Below, in pieces: positions 1 to 9,231 of a stretch of 34,846 nt of DNA (its first letter is position 1; each line of letters starts with the position of its first letter). The stretch spans positions 16,469 through 51,314 of the forward strand of contig BFEA01000620.1 of the NCBI GenBank assembly GCA_003427395.1, written 5' to 3'. The translations under genes and the position numbers were made by a program. Source of the DNA: Chara braunii (taxonomy: Eukaryota; Streptophyta; Charophyceae; Charales; Characeae). The notes under the pieces were generated by a model, which saw only the letters and a program-made list of their open reading frames with translations, ran no database searches and was not told where the DNA came from.

Positions 1-92
<92 letters not shown>
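1..92. repeat. GATA then GA microsatellite
   Basis: Roughly twelve GATA units (written here as repeated TAGA) run directly into about twenty GA units. It abuts the first foldback element at 93. Confidence 0.98.
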
Positions 93-95
<3 letters not shown>

Positions 96-163
96 TGATT
101 ACTGCGGGTCATCGGCACACGCATCGATGTGCATATGTTTATTTCTGGCCCGCAGTAGCCAAC
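93..163. repeat. Foldback (hairpin) element, copy 1
   Basis: Arms at 93-109 and 147-163 are near-perfect inverted repeats carrying the motif ACTGCGGG and its complement. A smaller hairpin, GCACA/TGTGC, sits inside. The same arms recur at 3012-3082 and 3288-3356, so this is a small dispersed foldback family. It could be a miniature transposon or a structured RNA, and the sequence does not decide which. It lies immediately after a GA microsatellite. Confidence 0.7.
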
Positions 164-416
164 TTCGATCAACATCAGAATGGGTGACCGTGCGTAAGTT
201 TTTTTGTTCGTGGCTTCCGGGTCTATCTCTGCGTCCGGAATAGGGTTGTCTCTCTGTGTCCCTGTCGCGTCCAATTTATATGTGTTTACTTGCATGTGTT
301 GTGGCGTTGATGTCTTGCTTAATTCCTGGTTCTGACGCTTGCGTTTCGAAAAAAGGGTCCGCCATGTTGAGTTGTACGTACTACTATTGACGCCATTGTA
401 CGGAAGCAGTGAGGCT

Positions 417-420
<4 letters not shown>
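164..420. other. Non-coding stretch
   Basis: I see no convincing gene or repeat between the first foldback element and the CT microsatellite. Short open frames here run into the simple repeat and look accidental. Confidence 0.5.

Positions 421-476
<56 letters not shown>
421..476. repeat. CT microsatellite
   Basis: About 27 CT units. It lies about 40 bases upstream of a CTCTCCAG that could serve as a splice acceptor just before the ATG at 519, so the tract may double as a polypyrimidine tract. That role is inference. Confidence 0.97.
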
Positions 477-478
<2 letters not shown>

Positions 479-518
479 CTGTGTCCACGTATTTGTCTGT
501 GTATACACTGCTCTCCAG

Positions 519-1377
519 ATGTCAACGTTCATCACGACCGGGCAGAAAAGGAAGCTAGGCGGAGAGTGTAATGCAAGGATGGATGACTTCCTTCCCCTTT
601 GATGCATGTGGGAAAAAAGGGTGATGGCTCCAAGGCGAAAATACGAGGATCTGTGCAGGTCTTTGAAACCCGCGGGAAAGAAGGACAAGTGCCGGAAGAA
701 ATCGGGCGCTGAGAAGAGGGAGTCGAAAGAGCTTCGCAAAAGCGGTGCCGGCCTCTCCGCGAAAACGGTGCACAGGCCCTGGCGTAAATCCGGGTCGAAA
801 GTTACAGTCCCTTCGAGTGAGTGGGACATTTCAACGCTGAAAGAACGTAACGAGTCGCCCCCCTCGACCCCTGTCGGGGGAAAGCGCGGAAGAGGCGTCG
901 AGAACCGTCCTCCGAGGGCCCCAGAAAAAAAATCGCGGGATGATAGAAGCGCGACTACTCACCGGAGTTCAAAGAAAAGAATATCCTACAAAGACGAGAG
1001 ACCAGTAGAGACAATCGATCTTGGAGGGTCTGACGACAAACACAGCACACCCCAAGCGGAAGAAGAGGAGGAACACGACCGTTCCACGCCAGAGAAGTCA
1101 GACGGTGCGGAGGATGAGGAGGGGGGAAACGAGGGAGACGACAGAGGTCCTTCCCGCGGGCAGTCGCAAGACACCGACGAGGACGACAACAGCGACGGCA
1201 AATCGGCCAGCCAGAGTACCGGGGAAGACCGGAGCGCCGCTTTGGAAGGAGATGATTCGCCATCTCCTTCGAGGACGCTGCGCAGCGAAGGAGAACGGCA
1301 GGCACGCAATGGCAGCGACACCGAGGAGCCTGTCGGTGACAGACAAATCGTGCAGCATGTGAGCGCCACTGGAAAAG
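519..1377 (+). CDS. Unrecognised highly charged, disordered (probably nuclear) protein, 5' exon
   Basis: One frame is open from the ATG at 519 to beyond 1377, broken only by a TGA at 600-602 (an alternative start lies at 606). The product starts with a short Lys/Arg-rich segment, then basic stretches such as KKDKCRKKSG, then a long acidic Ser/Glu/Asp-rich part (roughly residues 150-260). This composition is typical of disordered nuclear proteins, and no catalytic domain is visible. At 1378 a GGTAAAA sequence could be a splice donor. Joining it to an acceptor after 1598 keeps phase and continues into a plausible frame. I do not recognise the family. It may be a host gene, a domesticated element gene or the N-terminal part of a transposon protein. 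Codon choice and base composition differ clearly from the surrounding AT-rich repeats, which supports real coding history. Confidence 0.45.
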
Positions 1378-1598
1378 GTAAAAAACCCGCGTCGCACTCG
1401 CTCCCCTCCCACTCACGAGCAGCTAATCCTGTGCCCCCACGGGGCGCAAGCCTTCACGCACGGAAAAGGGTTTTAGTGAACGCACTGTTGATAGCCGAAT
1501 CTTCCAATTACCAAGTGTTGTATTCAGAATAAGGCGCCGAGTTGCTAACACTATCCTGTGCATTGTGTCTTGTGTTTCCCCCCCCATCGCAACGTCAG
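1378..1598 (+). other. Probable intron
   Basis: It starts GGTAAAAAAC and ends after a C-rich tract with AACGTCAG. Splicing GT (1378-1379) to AG (1597-1598) keeps reading phase, joining a Gly codon and leading into an open frame. The unspliced frame also stays open to 1532, so intron retention or a 3' exon end there is possible. Confidence 0.35.
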
Positions 1599-2477
1599 GA
1601 GCGAAAGCGCGCGCAAGGGGCATAGCCGCGCAAGGACTCAATGAGGAGGGCGTTGTATTAGCGAAGAAAATGAAGGGCAAACTGTTGCGTTCCGTCGCCA
1701 AAGCCTTTGCATTCTCTTCAGCGATTACGCAACTCTGTACCCTACAGAGGACACGTTTTTCGCGGCGGTGCAAGCGACGGCCTAACTGGCAGGGGGGACA
1801 ACAGAGGAAGGGTTGTGGTCTCACATTGCAAAGCGCGGGATTCGAGCTGTCATAGGGGAATGCAATAGAATTATGACGACGATCCGCGGAGAGATTACCT
1901 GGCAGCGGAAGCATTGGTTCTGGGCAGAAAAAAGGATTCAGCTGGTTGGATCGCAGCAATCGGACCACCACCTCCCCGCTCGCAACAAGATGCGCGCCGA
2001 GATGAAAGAGAACAAGACATGGAGACGGAGCGGCGACGATCCGTGGGGCGCCCCCACCTTCAAGACGACACTCTTAAAAGTTTTCCAGATGAGGAAGGAA
2101 GGACGAAACCTCGGCGTCACCCTACAGCAACTCGCTTTCGCGAAGATGGTCATTCAATGTGATATAGAACAGACAACGAAGACGACACGAGCTGCGGAGC
2201 AGATAGAAAAATGGTATCTATAAAGCAGGCAATCGTCTCATCTCTACGAGCGCGCGACACGGTAATGAGTTTTTTCGTCTTCAAGCTGGACAAATCCGTA
2301 TCCGTGGCTGAGAAGGCAGCAACCCTCTTTCGCTGTGGCACGCCGTCTGTCGACAGGCCTGGCCTCCCAAGCACCACAATAACGGATGACGATTACGACG
2401 TCGAATACATTCTCCCTCAGAGTACACCAGCCGGCGGCGGAAGGGCGCGCACCGACAGTCTGTGCGCCGCACCCTGA
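1599..2477 (+). pseudogene. Continuation of the 519 locus, broken by frameshifts and stops
   Basis: Protein-like sequence continues but changes frame. The frame from 1601 gives a Lys/Ala-rich segment (for example NEEGVVLAKKMKGK). Near 1714 a second frame takes over with FSDYATLYPTEDTFFAAVQ, interrupted by a TAA at 1783. Near 1870-1880 it shifts again to a frame that runs to 2477, interrupted by a TGA at 2160-2162 and ending in an acidic DDDYDVEY stretch. The joined segments read smoothly, which suggests recent frameshifts, missed small introns or sequence errors rather than chance. No known domain is recognised. Single-base errors in the assembly would make this an intact gene, so the pseudogene label is tentative. 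Confidence 0.4.
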
Positions 2478-2605
2478 AAATTTAGGGACAGTTTGGCTAC
2501 ATTTCGACATGGAAGGGAGGATGCTGGGCAATGACCAAACGGTGGAACAGAAGGTTCTTTTTGTAGACGTTTCGAATCAGGAGATGCAAAATGGAAGGGG
2601 ACAGT

Positions 2606-2607
<2 letters not shown>

Positions 2608-2670
<63 letters not shown>
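2608..2670. repeat. GA microsatellite
   Basis: About 31 GA units, with a shorter degenerate GA run at 2694-2707. Confidence 0.97.
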
Positions 2671-2674
<4 letters not shown>

Positions 2675-3011
2675 AGACCTTCAGTTTTGCAGAAGAGAGA
2701 GAGAGAGCGAGTGCTTGCACGCACGTGCACCGCATGAGGATTGCGAGCCGTATGTTCCATACAGTCTGATAACTACACAACTTCTGTTATTTATGATACA
2801 CAATTGTACAAACATTTGTATTCCTCATCTTTGTGCGATTGAGTGGTGTGTGCGGCTGACTCTCTAATGGTAACATGACACGACAATGTGTTTTGTCAAG
2901 CTATGGTGAAACTTGTTTGTTGCAGGGAAGGGCGACGTAAAATGAGGCTTCCCACGCCAAATCGCCTTATATAGAATGGGACACAACGATCTTAGGGGCA
3001 CAGAAAAGGAA

Positions 3012-3082
3012 GGTTGGCTACTGCGTGCCAAAATGCGACGGACCCTGCGTTGTTGGACAACTTGCGGTTCGCACTAGTCAAC
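3012..3082. repeat. Foldback element, copy 2
   Basis: Left arm GGTTGGCTACTGCG and right arm CGCACTAGTCAACC pair at 12 of 14 positions. The left arm is identical to that of copy 3. Confidence 0.65.
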
Positions 3083-3287
3083 CTTGTTTGTACGAGGGCA
3101 GCCCAGCATTTAATCGACGGTCTCCCACGTCTGATCCGTACAAGTGAGAGAATAAGTCCAAAAATTTACTCGTTCTGGTGGTGAGAACTGTTCGTTACAG
3201 GGCAGGGTGACGCGGACCTCGACTCCTCACGCCAAATCGTTTTATATAGAACGGGACACAGCAATCTCAGGGACAAAGAAAAGGAAG

Positions 3288-3356
3288 GTTGGCTACTGCG
3301 TGCCAAATTGTGTCGGACACCGACGTCTTCGACAAGTTTCGGCCCGCAGTAGCCAA
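3288..3356. repeat. Foldback element, copy 3
   Basis: Arms at 3288-3304 and 3340-3356 are near-perfect inverted repeats. Pairing continues inward (AAATTGTGTCG with CGACAAGTTT, one bulge), so nearly the whole 69 bases can fold into one long hairpin. The right arm CCCGCAGTAGCCAA is identical to that of copy 1. Confidence 0.75.
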
Positions 3357-3470
3357 TCTTGTTTGTACGAGGGTCCCCCCAACATTTTATCGAAATGTGC
3401 AGCGCCGTCGGACACCGAAAGTCAACCTTGTTTGTACGTGGTCCGAAATGTGGTCGTCAGCAGCCTGTAA

Positions 3471-3472
<2 letters not shown>

Positions 3473-3526
<54 letters not shown>
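3473..3526. repeat. CT microsatellite
   Basis: About 26 CT units. Confidence 0.97.
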
Positions 3527-3528
<2 letters not shown>

Positions 3529-3718
3529 CCCTCAATTCCATCAGTCAGTGCAATCATCACGTGCCAGGTCGGCGCGCGCACACCCAACGCTCGCCCATGT
3601 GATCTTCGTACTCCAAAACGTCCTCACCACAAAACGAGGAAAACACAATCACAACCCACCCCCGGACAACGCAAATGACCTGTGTAGAAACTGCTAGTGC
3701 ATACGGTCCAATACCCTG

Positions 3719-3822
3719 CTTCAACAAATTCCAACACAGTTTCAACACGGTTCAACACATTTCAACAAAGTTTCAACAACATTCCAACAACTTTCAACAA
3801 CATTTCAACAAGCCACCAACAA
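3719..3822. repeat. TTTCAACA repeats at about 10-11 bp spacing
   Basis: At least nine degenerate copies of TTCAACAN(N) follow one another at roughly one helical turn, leading straight into the palindrome at 3828-3871. No coding role is supported. Confidence 0.75.
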
Positions 3823-3827
3823 TGGAT

Positions 3828-3871
3828 CAACAGTTGGACCAACTGTTTTTCAACAGTTGGTCCAACAGTTG
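3828..3871. repeat. Large inverted repeat
   Basis: Two 18-base arms (3828-3845 and 3854-3871) pair at 16 of 18 positions around an 8-base spacer. Each arm itself contains a near-palindromic CAACAGTTG. Confidence 0.85.
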
Positions 3872-4044
3872 AACACACAAGTTTCAGTGTCCCCAATATA
3901 CGGTCAGTGTTGGTTTCCTTCATTTTGTGTTGAACATACCCCCCCCCCCCCCCGCCCAGCAGTTTATAAACAGTTGAAATATGGTGTAAACATAGGTCCA
4001 ACGTGGCAAAAAAATTGACACATTTTTTTCTGTTGAGGGGGGGC
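3872..4044. other. Non-coding junction DNA with a C homopolymer
   Basis: It contains a run of about 17 C at 3941-3957. It ends where homology to the upstream Penelope-like copy begins (about 4045). Confidence 0.6.
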
Positions 4045-4053
4045 AGTCGTAGG

Positions 4054-4806
4054 TTAGACCCTAAGAGGGGACTCTGTAGGTGCTAATGCAGGCATGTCCA
4101 TGGATGCCATGGAGGAACGCACCGAGACCAAGGGCGAAAAAGCAGTTGTGGTGGTCACAGATGTCATGGAGGAACACTGTGACACCGAGACCAAGGGCGA
4201 CACAACAACTACGGCGGCACTGGATGCAATGGAGGAACACACCGAGACAAAGGGCGACATAGCAGTTGCAGATCGAGTTGTTCCGTGGAATCAATGGTAG
4301 AAGCAACCAAGACTGATGAGGAAGAGGCTGCGAACCGAAAAGGAGCAGCCAGGGTCACAAACGACATGGAAGAGGTTACTAAGACTGATGAGGACGCATG
4401 CAGTAGACGCAAGTAATGAAGAAGAGACTGTGATAGGTGTGACAGGAGCCGATAATGAAAAAGGGGTTGTGACAGGCGTAGTCTGAGGACAGTGTGTGGA
4501 TATCCGAGAAAGCGGGTGATGAATAAACCATCGAAGCATGTTGCGGAACCAGCAGGAGAGGCGGTTCACATGCGCAGGGTACCTGTGTTGACGTTTACGA
4601 ATATAGGAAGTTCATCCTTTCGCAAGCGATGTTGGAGAGTGTCCGCGAAAAAGCATGCGGCGTGTGAGCATCGCTGCTGCAGTTTTGAAATCATACCTGT
4701 TGTTGCAGACATACTCAAACCTACTAAGCTGACATGTAAACACTCCCGCCGGTTGGTGTGCACGCACGTTAGACGTAGCACTAGGATAACGAATAAGAGG
4801 GAAGTT
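4054..4806 (-). pseudogene. RT thumb and Ser/Thr-rich linker of the downstream copy
   Basis: After the TGA at 4807-4809 the same frame continues with NFPLIRY, then a TSNV...GVF..QLSRFEYVC segment that matches the thumb region of Penelope-like RTs (family pattern: NFP, SN.P, YGV..SQL.R). A second TGA follows where the other copy reads TGG, then a Ser/Thr/Ala/Val-rich linker with three ~60-bp repeats (4095-4262). The Josephin-like and RING-like parts found in the other copy are missing here. The truncation near 4045 removes them. Confidence 0.7.
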
Positions 4807-6363
4807 TCATTCAGCTACTTTGTCAAAGACACTTATATGCAAGGAACCGTCAGGGCGGACTTGGAGGCGTGCACCTAAGAATGTGAAAGAGCCATCAGGC
4901 ACTGTGGTCTCCTTCCATTCGAGGCCATAGTGTTCTGACGGTGGTGGCAGATGTTCCCATGAAAGAACATCATCGATCAAGTGGTATGTGAACGCATACC
5001 GTTGAGCGAAGATCATACTGCTGGAGGTCATCAACAAATCGAGCCTCATCCCAATACAATGTCAAATTAGCTATCTCTGGACCATAATTAGTCCCCATCG
5101 GGATGCCAATCAACTGATGTCGCAAGGTGTCGTCCGCTGCATAAAGATACTAATTTGTCACAATGAAATGGAGATGTTCAATAATTTAGAAAACGGTCAA
5201 GGTGTTTGGTCCGGTATCAACCGCCCACTCCCCTTGACAGGGCCATTTAACAATCATGTTAAGGGTAGGAGGATGTGTGCGCACCTGTGCGTGTTGTTGT
5301 AAGGCATATGTATACGCTTCCTCAACCGCTTTTGATACAATATGACAAATATGGTCATGAGGAAGATTGATATACATAGTTGTGAAATCAATAGTGCGAG
5401 AAGCATGGTCACGAAGAGAAGAGGAATTACGTTTAAGATCAAGCATCACCTCCTCAGCGCTTTGCACGATCGAACACCGTCTCACACCGCTTTGCTGATA
5501 CAACACATTATCCTTCTCACAGAGAGTTTGAATGACTCCCTGTAGTGCAACGCTGAGGCGGGAAGAAGTGACGGTAGTACTGGCCAATGGTTTGTGGGGA
5601 GGTCGATGGTGGACTGCATGAACAGATGGCGCAACTGATTGAGATCGCTGCGGCAGGCAGAGATTATTCTGCTCCGTGACGCCGTCAATACTGCGAAGCC
5701 AAGGGGGCGATTTGTGCGCTTTAAGTGCATAGTATAGATATGGCAACGTGTCTTTGTGTGTATATTCCCACTGATGATTCCAGAGCACGTGATGTTCCAA
5801 GATATGTGCGACAGACCCAAGAGGCACATCATAAGTAGGGCTGTCCAAATGAGAAGATAGATGAGACATGCACCAAATTTACAATAGATTGCCAAGTTAT
5901 GTGAGGTCTTGTCGACTTGAACAATATCAAAGTATTGTTGAAGGTGTCTCAAAACCCTGTGCACCGAGTGAAGGGAGTGTGGTTGCCGTGTGGTAGTGTG
6001 GGGGGATGAGATGTTGCTTTGGCAACGTGTGAGAACGACTGAGTGCCACTCCTGCAATTTGTTCAGAGTGGCCGACCGAAGCTGCTCGGAGAATGACCTC
6101 AAGTATTTAGTAATATACTCGTTAAGGCCGACTCTAACAACCTGAAGCACATCAGCGATTTGTCCATTAAGACGATACTTCGAGCCTTCATGGAACAAGT
6201 CGCGGAGGCGATCATCATGAATGATGTCGCAGTCGGCTGTAACAATATGGCCGTCGACTAAGTGTGAGCAATCAGGAAACACTTTCCGATATTGACAGTC
6301 TAAGAGGTCAGGCAGGGAGATCCCAGGGGTGACACTGAGTGCAACTTCCGTTAAATTAGACAA
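4807..6363 (-). pseudogene. Reverse transcriptase, downstream copy (complete set of motifs, broken frame)
   Basis: RNA-dependent DNA polymerase of a Penelope-like element. Visible in order on the minus strand: an N-terminal RT segment with GHIVTAD and EGSKYR (the pattern seen before RT motif 1 in this group); motif 1 with VQVDKTSHNL near 5900; motif 2 with ALKAHKSP; motif A with DFTTMYINLP (Asp codon 5387-5389); motif B with GIPMGTN (5089-5107), canonical here; motif C with LIDD (IDD codons 4969-4977); and the FLGARLQV...VFDK end. Breaks: a frame change near 5880, TAA at 5186-5188, TAG at 5150-5152, and a 5-base deletion at about 5006 relative to the other copy. It cannot make a working enzyme as it stands. 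Confidence 0.88.
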
Positions 6364-6821
6364 TTGAACGCGAGCGGCAAAAACTTATCACATATATGCA
6401 GGTGTGTTGCGGCATCAGGGTCAGGGTGCAAGTGGAGCACTTGGGGTGCATGCAAGGCTTGTCGCAACCCCGTTACTTGAGACACCTCGTGCATGTTCAC
6501 AACTTTAATATAATCAAGGAAGGCATCTCGAAACTGAGTTGTGTATCGCTGGCGGACATGTTGATACTTTCGAATCAGGCATTCAAGCTGACGGATATGA
6601 ACAGTCATATCTGCATTGGAGATATTATTGCTCAACCACTGCAGCAAGCGGGCACGCCAAACTGACATTGCTTGTTGGATGACAGATTCCATCTGTTCTG
6701 AATTGCCAGCAGCAGCCTGTGAGAGAAGATTGTGCAATGCATACCGAATTTGAAAGTCGGGGCCTGGACGCAAATCAATAGGCTGGGGTTGTTGATGGTC
6801 TGACGAACGAGGGTCTGTCTA
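6351..6821 (-). pseudogene. Connector between GIY-YIG and RT
   Basis: It is in the same frame as the GIY-YIG segment, separated only by a TAG at 6819-6821. It is Gln/His/Arg-rich and helical-looking, with no catalytic motif. A one-step frame change near 6355 leads to the RT frame. Just after that the RT frame has DCQYRK. The group is described as carrying a CxC motif between EN and RT, and CQY could be a CxC in which the second Cys codon mutated TGT to TAT. This last point is inference. Confidence 0.6.
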
Positions 6822-7442
6822 TGTCCACCGATGAGGACGACGTTGTCGTCTTCTTGCAGGCAGGCGAGCAAGGGGCAGGACAGCGTTGAGACCAGCTGGA
6901 TGACGAGTTTGCAACCAGCGTACCCTATAGGCTTTACGCATCGTAGCAGCCCGTCGAACAAGGTTACGGTCAACAAGACCTTGCGATGTATGGTAAAGTG
7001 TCGGGTCAATACGTTCCAAGGGCCAGACTACAAAAGTAAAAGGGTTTTGACAAGACATGATACTGTAGAGCCGGCGACGCCGAAACTTCGCAGCAGAATG
7101 ACAAACATGCCAATGTTCCTGCAAACGTTGATGCGAGGAGTTCATAGTCTGACCTATGGAAAGACGCCCAAAGGGGATATGAACGATGGCATAGATCACT
7201 CCCCGGACAAAGAGAGGGTCCATACCTGATTGCAGTGTCTGTTGATCAATGCCTCTCAGCTGCAATTCAAAACGGTCTGTTTGAATCGCCGTGTTAAGTT
7301 GTTGCAACTGCCTCTTGCGCCAAGTGTCTCCAGAGTAGTGGTCAGTATTCCAACGAATCTGCCGAATCCAATTCGACGTGACGTGTGGAATCGTCATGTA
7401 GATGAGGTTGGGAAGAAAAAGCAGAGAAGAGTCGATGGTCAT
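6819..7442 (-). pseudogene. GIY-YIG endonuclease domain, N-terminal to the RT
   Basis: Single-strand nicking endonuclease of the GIY-YIG superfamily, used for target cutting in Penelope-like elements. The first strand reads GVIYAIV (codons near 7190-7203) and the second SIGQT (near 7147), that is G-[VI]-Y ... [YS]-I-G-Q-T. They are followed by an Arg and the EHWH helix that normally supplies the next conserved residues. Near the end, WLQTRHPAGLN matches the H-P-x-G-L-N finish seen in this group. The Tyr of YIG is replaced by Ser, possibly decay. No CCHH zinc motif is visible, which fits Chlamys rather than canonical elements. About 207 residues are open. The ATG at 7442 is the first in frame, but the true start could lie further upstream. 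Confidence 0.82.
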
Positions 7443-7849
7443 TATGAGAAACTATACCTTAAAGTAGTGTCGACAGGGAATCTCCCAAGAATTCCCTGAT
7501 CCACCGTGTCTAATGCAGTGTCAACAGGAAATCTACCAAGGATTCCCTGACCTATGTTGCTTGGAACTACGCCTACCATGCCAGTAGTAGGAAATTTTCC
7601 GAGAATCCCCTGATCAATCATTTGTGTTGAATTTATTTGTTTAAAAGTATGTTTTTTAAAATTTTTCATTTTTTGGTAAGAGAAGAGACGGAGAGGTGCA
7701 CAAAAAGGCAGGGTTTTAGGCCCGATGGCCAGTTCGGGAACTGATCCTGCCGTCCTCCTGTTAGTATGGTATTCACCATTAGGAGTGAGCAAACAGAATG
7801 TTGGTTCATGTATGACTCTGCATCCCCCGATGAGTGTGCCGTGACCCAT
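7442..7849 (-). other. 5' leader of the element with three peptide/DNA repeats
   Basis: A minus-strand frame of 135 codons ends where the GIY-YIG frame begins. Its C-terminal part has three copies of a DQGILGRFPVDT-like peptide (DNA 7462-7615). At the DNA level each copy can fold into a hairpin, the best being AGGGAAT/ATTCCCT near 7479-7500. It is in a different frame from the nuclease, so it is either a small upstream ORF, a frameshifted N-terminus or structured leader RNA. Confidence 0.4.
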
Positions 7850-7934
7850 TGTGATCCAATGCGATCCTAGTGCTCACAACCTTGCATCGACAAACCAACA
7901 GTGTCAGTTAAGCAAAAGCAAGCCAACCTGTAGG
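7796..7934 (-). repeat. Element end repeat (inverted relative to 12648-12786)
   Basis: About 139 bases match 12648-12786 in opposite orientation at roughly 90 percent by eye. Here it stands at the 5' end of the downstream copy, the place of a pseudo-LTR. Confidence 0.8.
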
Positions 7935-9231
7935 CTTTATTAATGTGTGAGGATTACACGAAAGAGTGCGATACGAAGAGGTGAGATGGGCATGGGGCCT
8001 GCCACCCGGGTTTGGCTAACCTTAGGTGGGCCGTAACTATACCCACTACACGGGAAAAATGTTACAACCTGTGTCCTTGCGGTGACCGCCACCATAGTCC
8101 TTATGTGCACAATACCTTATACAATAAGAAAACCGTAGCACCAAGCAACGTATTAGATCAAATACCTAACATGGCTAGTATTGTTCAAGCATAAAGAAAA
8201 TAATAACAAAGTAGCAGGTTATCAGAGAGCTTGACGAATGAAATACATCCCCTGAAAGGATTCAGAAAGGATTCAGGAAGCAATGAGAGAACAGGGGGCA
8301 GAATGCAAAACGCAGATTGACAATACGCAATCCATACATCAATGAAAGACATCAACTGAAGATTCAATTGAAGAATTGCTTGGTTGTACACGCCCGACGC
8401 TCGCCGTTCAATCTGCAAACGCAGATAGCTAGCAACGCCGACATATATATTGTCACAAAAATATTGACTAAAAGCGTAAGCACGTGAAGTAGAAGAAGAA
8501 ATAAGATGAGCGAAGAAAAGAAAAATGAAAGGACATACAGACAAAGAGACATACAAACCAGAATGACACAAAACAATATCCTCTTATTCTTTGTTTCACA
8601 GTATTATTATTTCTTTTTGTGTTTTACAAAAAAAATGTACACCGAATCAAAGGATAAAATTAAAAAACAAAGACACATTGAAATCATTCAGTTTCTCAGT
8701 CTTCTTAACGCCTCCTACACTATGCCTCTTAACGTACAAGGCTCGCCAGGTTGATGAAGTTGAGCGCGAGCTGCCCCCATCCCCGTATGCCATAACAGCC
8801 CACTTGCACGCTATGGGAAAGAGGCAGAGTAAAGGAAGAGGTGTTAAATACAAGGAAGAGAGGACCAGAAAAGGAAAACCGATAGGCAGAGGGAGAAAAA
8901 ACAAAAAAAGTGACCCAAACATCTTCTTTCTTTCACTGCATTCTTCTTTCTTTCACAGTTTTACAGTTTTGGTGAAGAGTCTACCACGTGCGCTTTTCAG
9001 CGCACCTGCACTTCCTTCTTCATTTTTCATCTTCATTTTTACCCTTTGGACTTTTCTTTTGAGGGTGTTAGGGTGTAGGGTACAAACAAAGTAAGATGAC
9101 ACAAAGTTATGTTCTTCTTTTACTGCATTCTTCACAGTTTTGCACTTTTAGTGAAGGGTTCCCCACCTTTGCACATTCTTGTACACTCTTTTTAGCACAC
9201 CTGCACATTTTTATCAGGGTGCAAGGTACGT
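7935..9231 (-). other. 3' non-coding region of the upstream copy
   Basis: No convincing gene. It is AT-rich, with A-rich and T-rich stretches. It holds a tandem duplication (8936-9092 versus 9115-9240) sharing CTGCATTCTT, CACAGTTTT, GTGAAG and AGCRCACCTGCAC, and a perfect GTGCGC/GCGCAC hairpin near 8989-9006. Confidence 0.55.

Larger units (their letters stand above)
2921..3400. repeat. Tandem duplication of a ~275-bp unit
   Basis: 2921-3127 and 3198-3400 align along their length: GGCAGGG-like start, CACGCCAAATCG, TTATATAGAA, GAAAAGGAAGGTTGGC, then CTTGTTTGTACGAGGG. A shorter third partial copy of the last segment follows at about 3407-3455. Each full unit carries one foldback element. Confidence 0.8.
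4045..7934 (-). mobile_element. Penelope-like retroelement with N-terminal GIY-YIG, downstream copy (3'-truncated)
   Basis: Reading the minus strand, the order is end repeat (7934-7796), GIY-YIG endonuclease, connector, reverse transcriptase with thumb, then a Ser/Thr-rich linker that breaks off near 4045. From 4045 to about 5870 it is co-linear with 10910-12647. The domain order (nuclease before RT) is that of the Chlamys/Naiad group of Penelope-like elements, not of canonical elements where GIY-YIG follows the RT. The copy is dead, with several stops and at least three frameshifts. It lies head-to-tail with the upstream copy, the arrangement known to create pseudo-LTRs in this class. Confidence 0.85.

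Noticed and set aside
955-1416. Minus-strand frames opposite the 519 locus
   Set aside because: Shadows of the plus-strand coding frame. Their Ser/Cys/Arg-rich composition follows from it.
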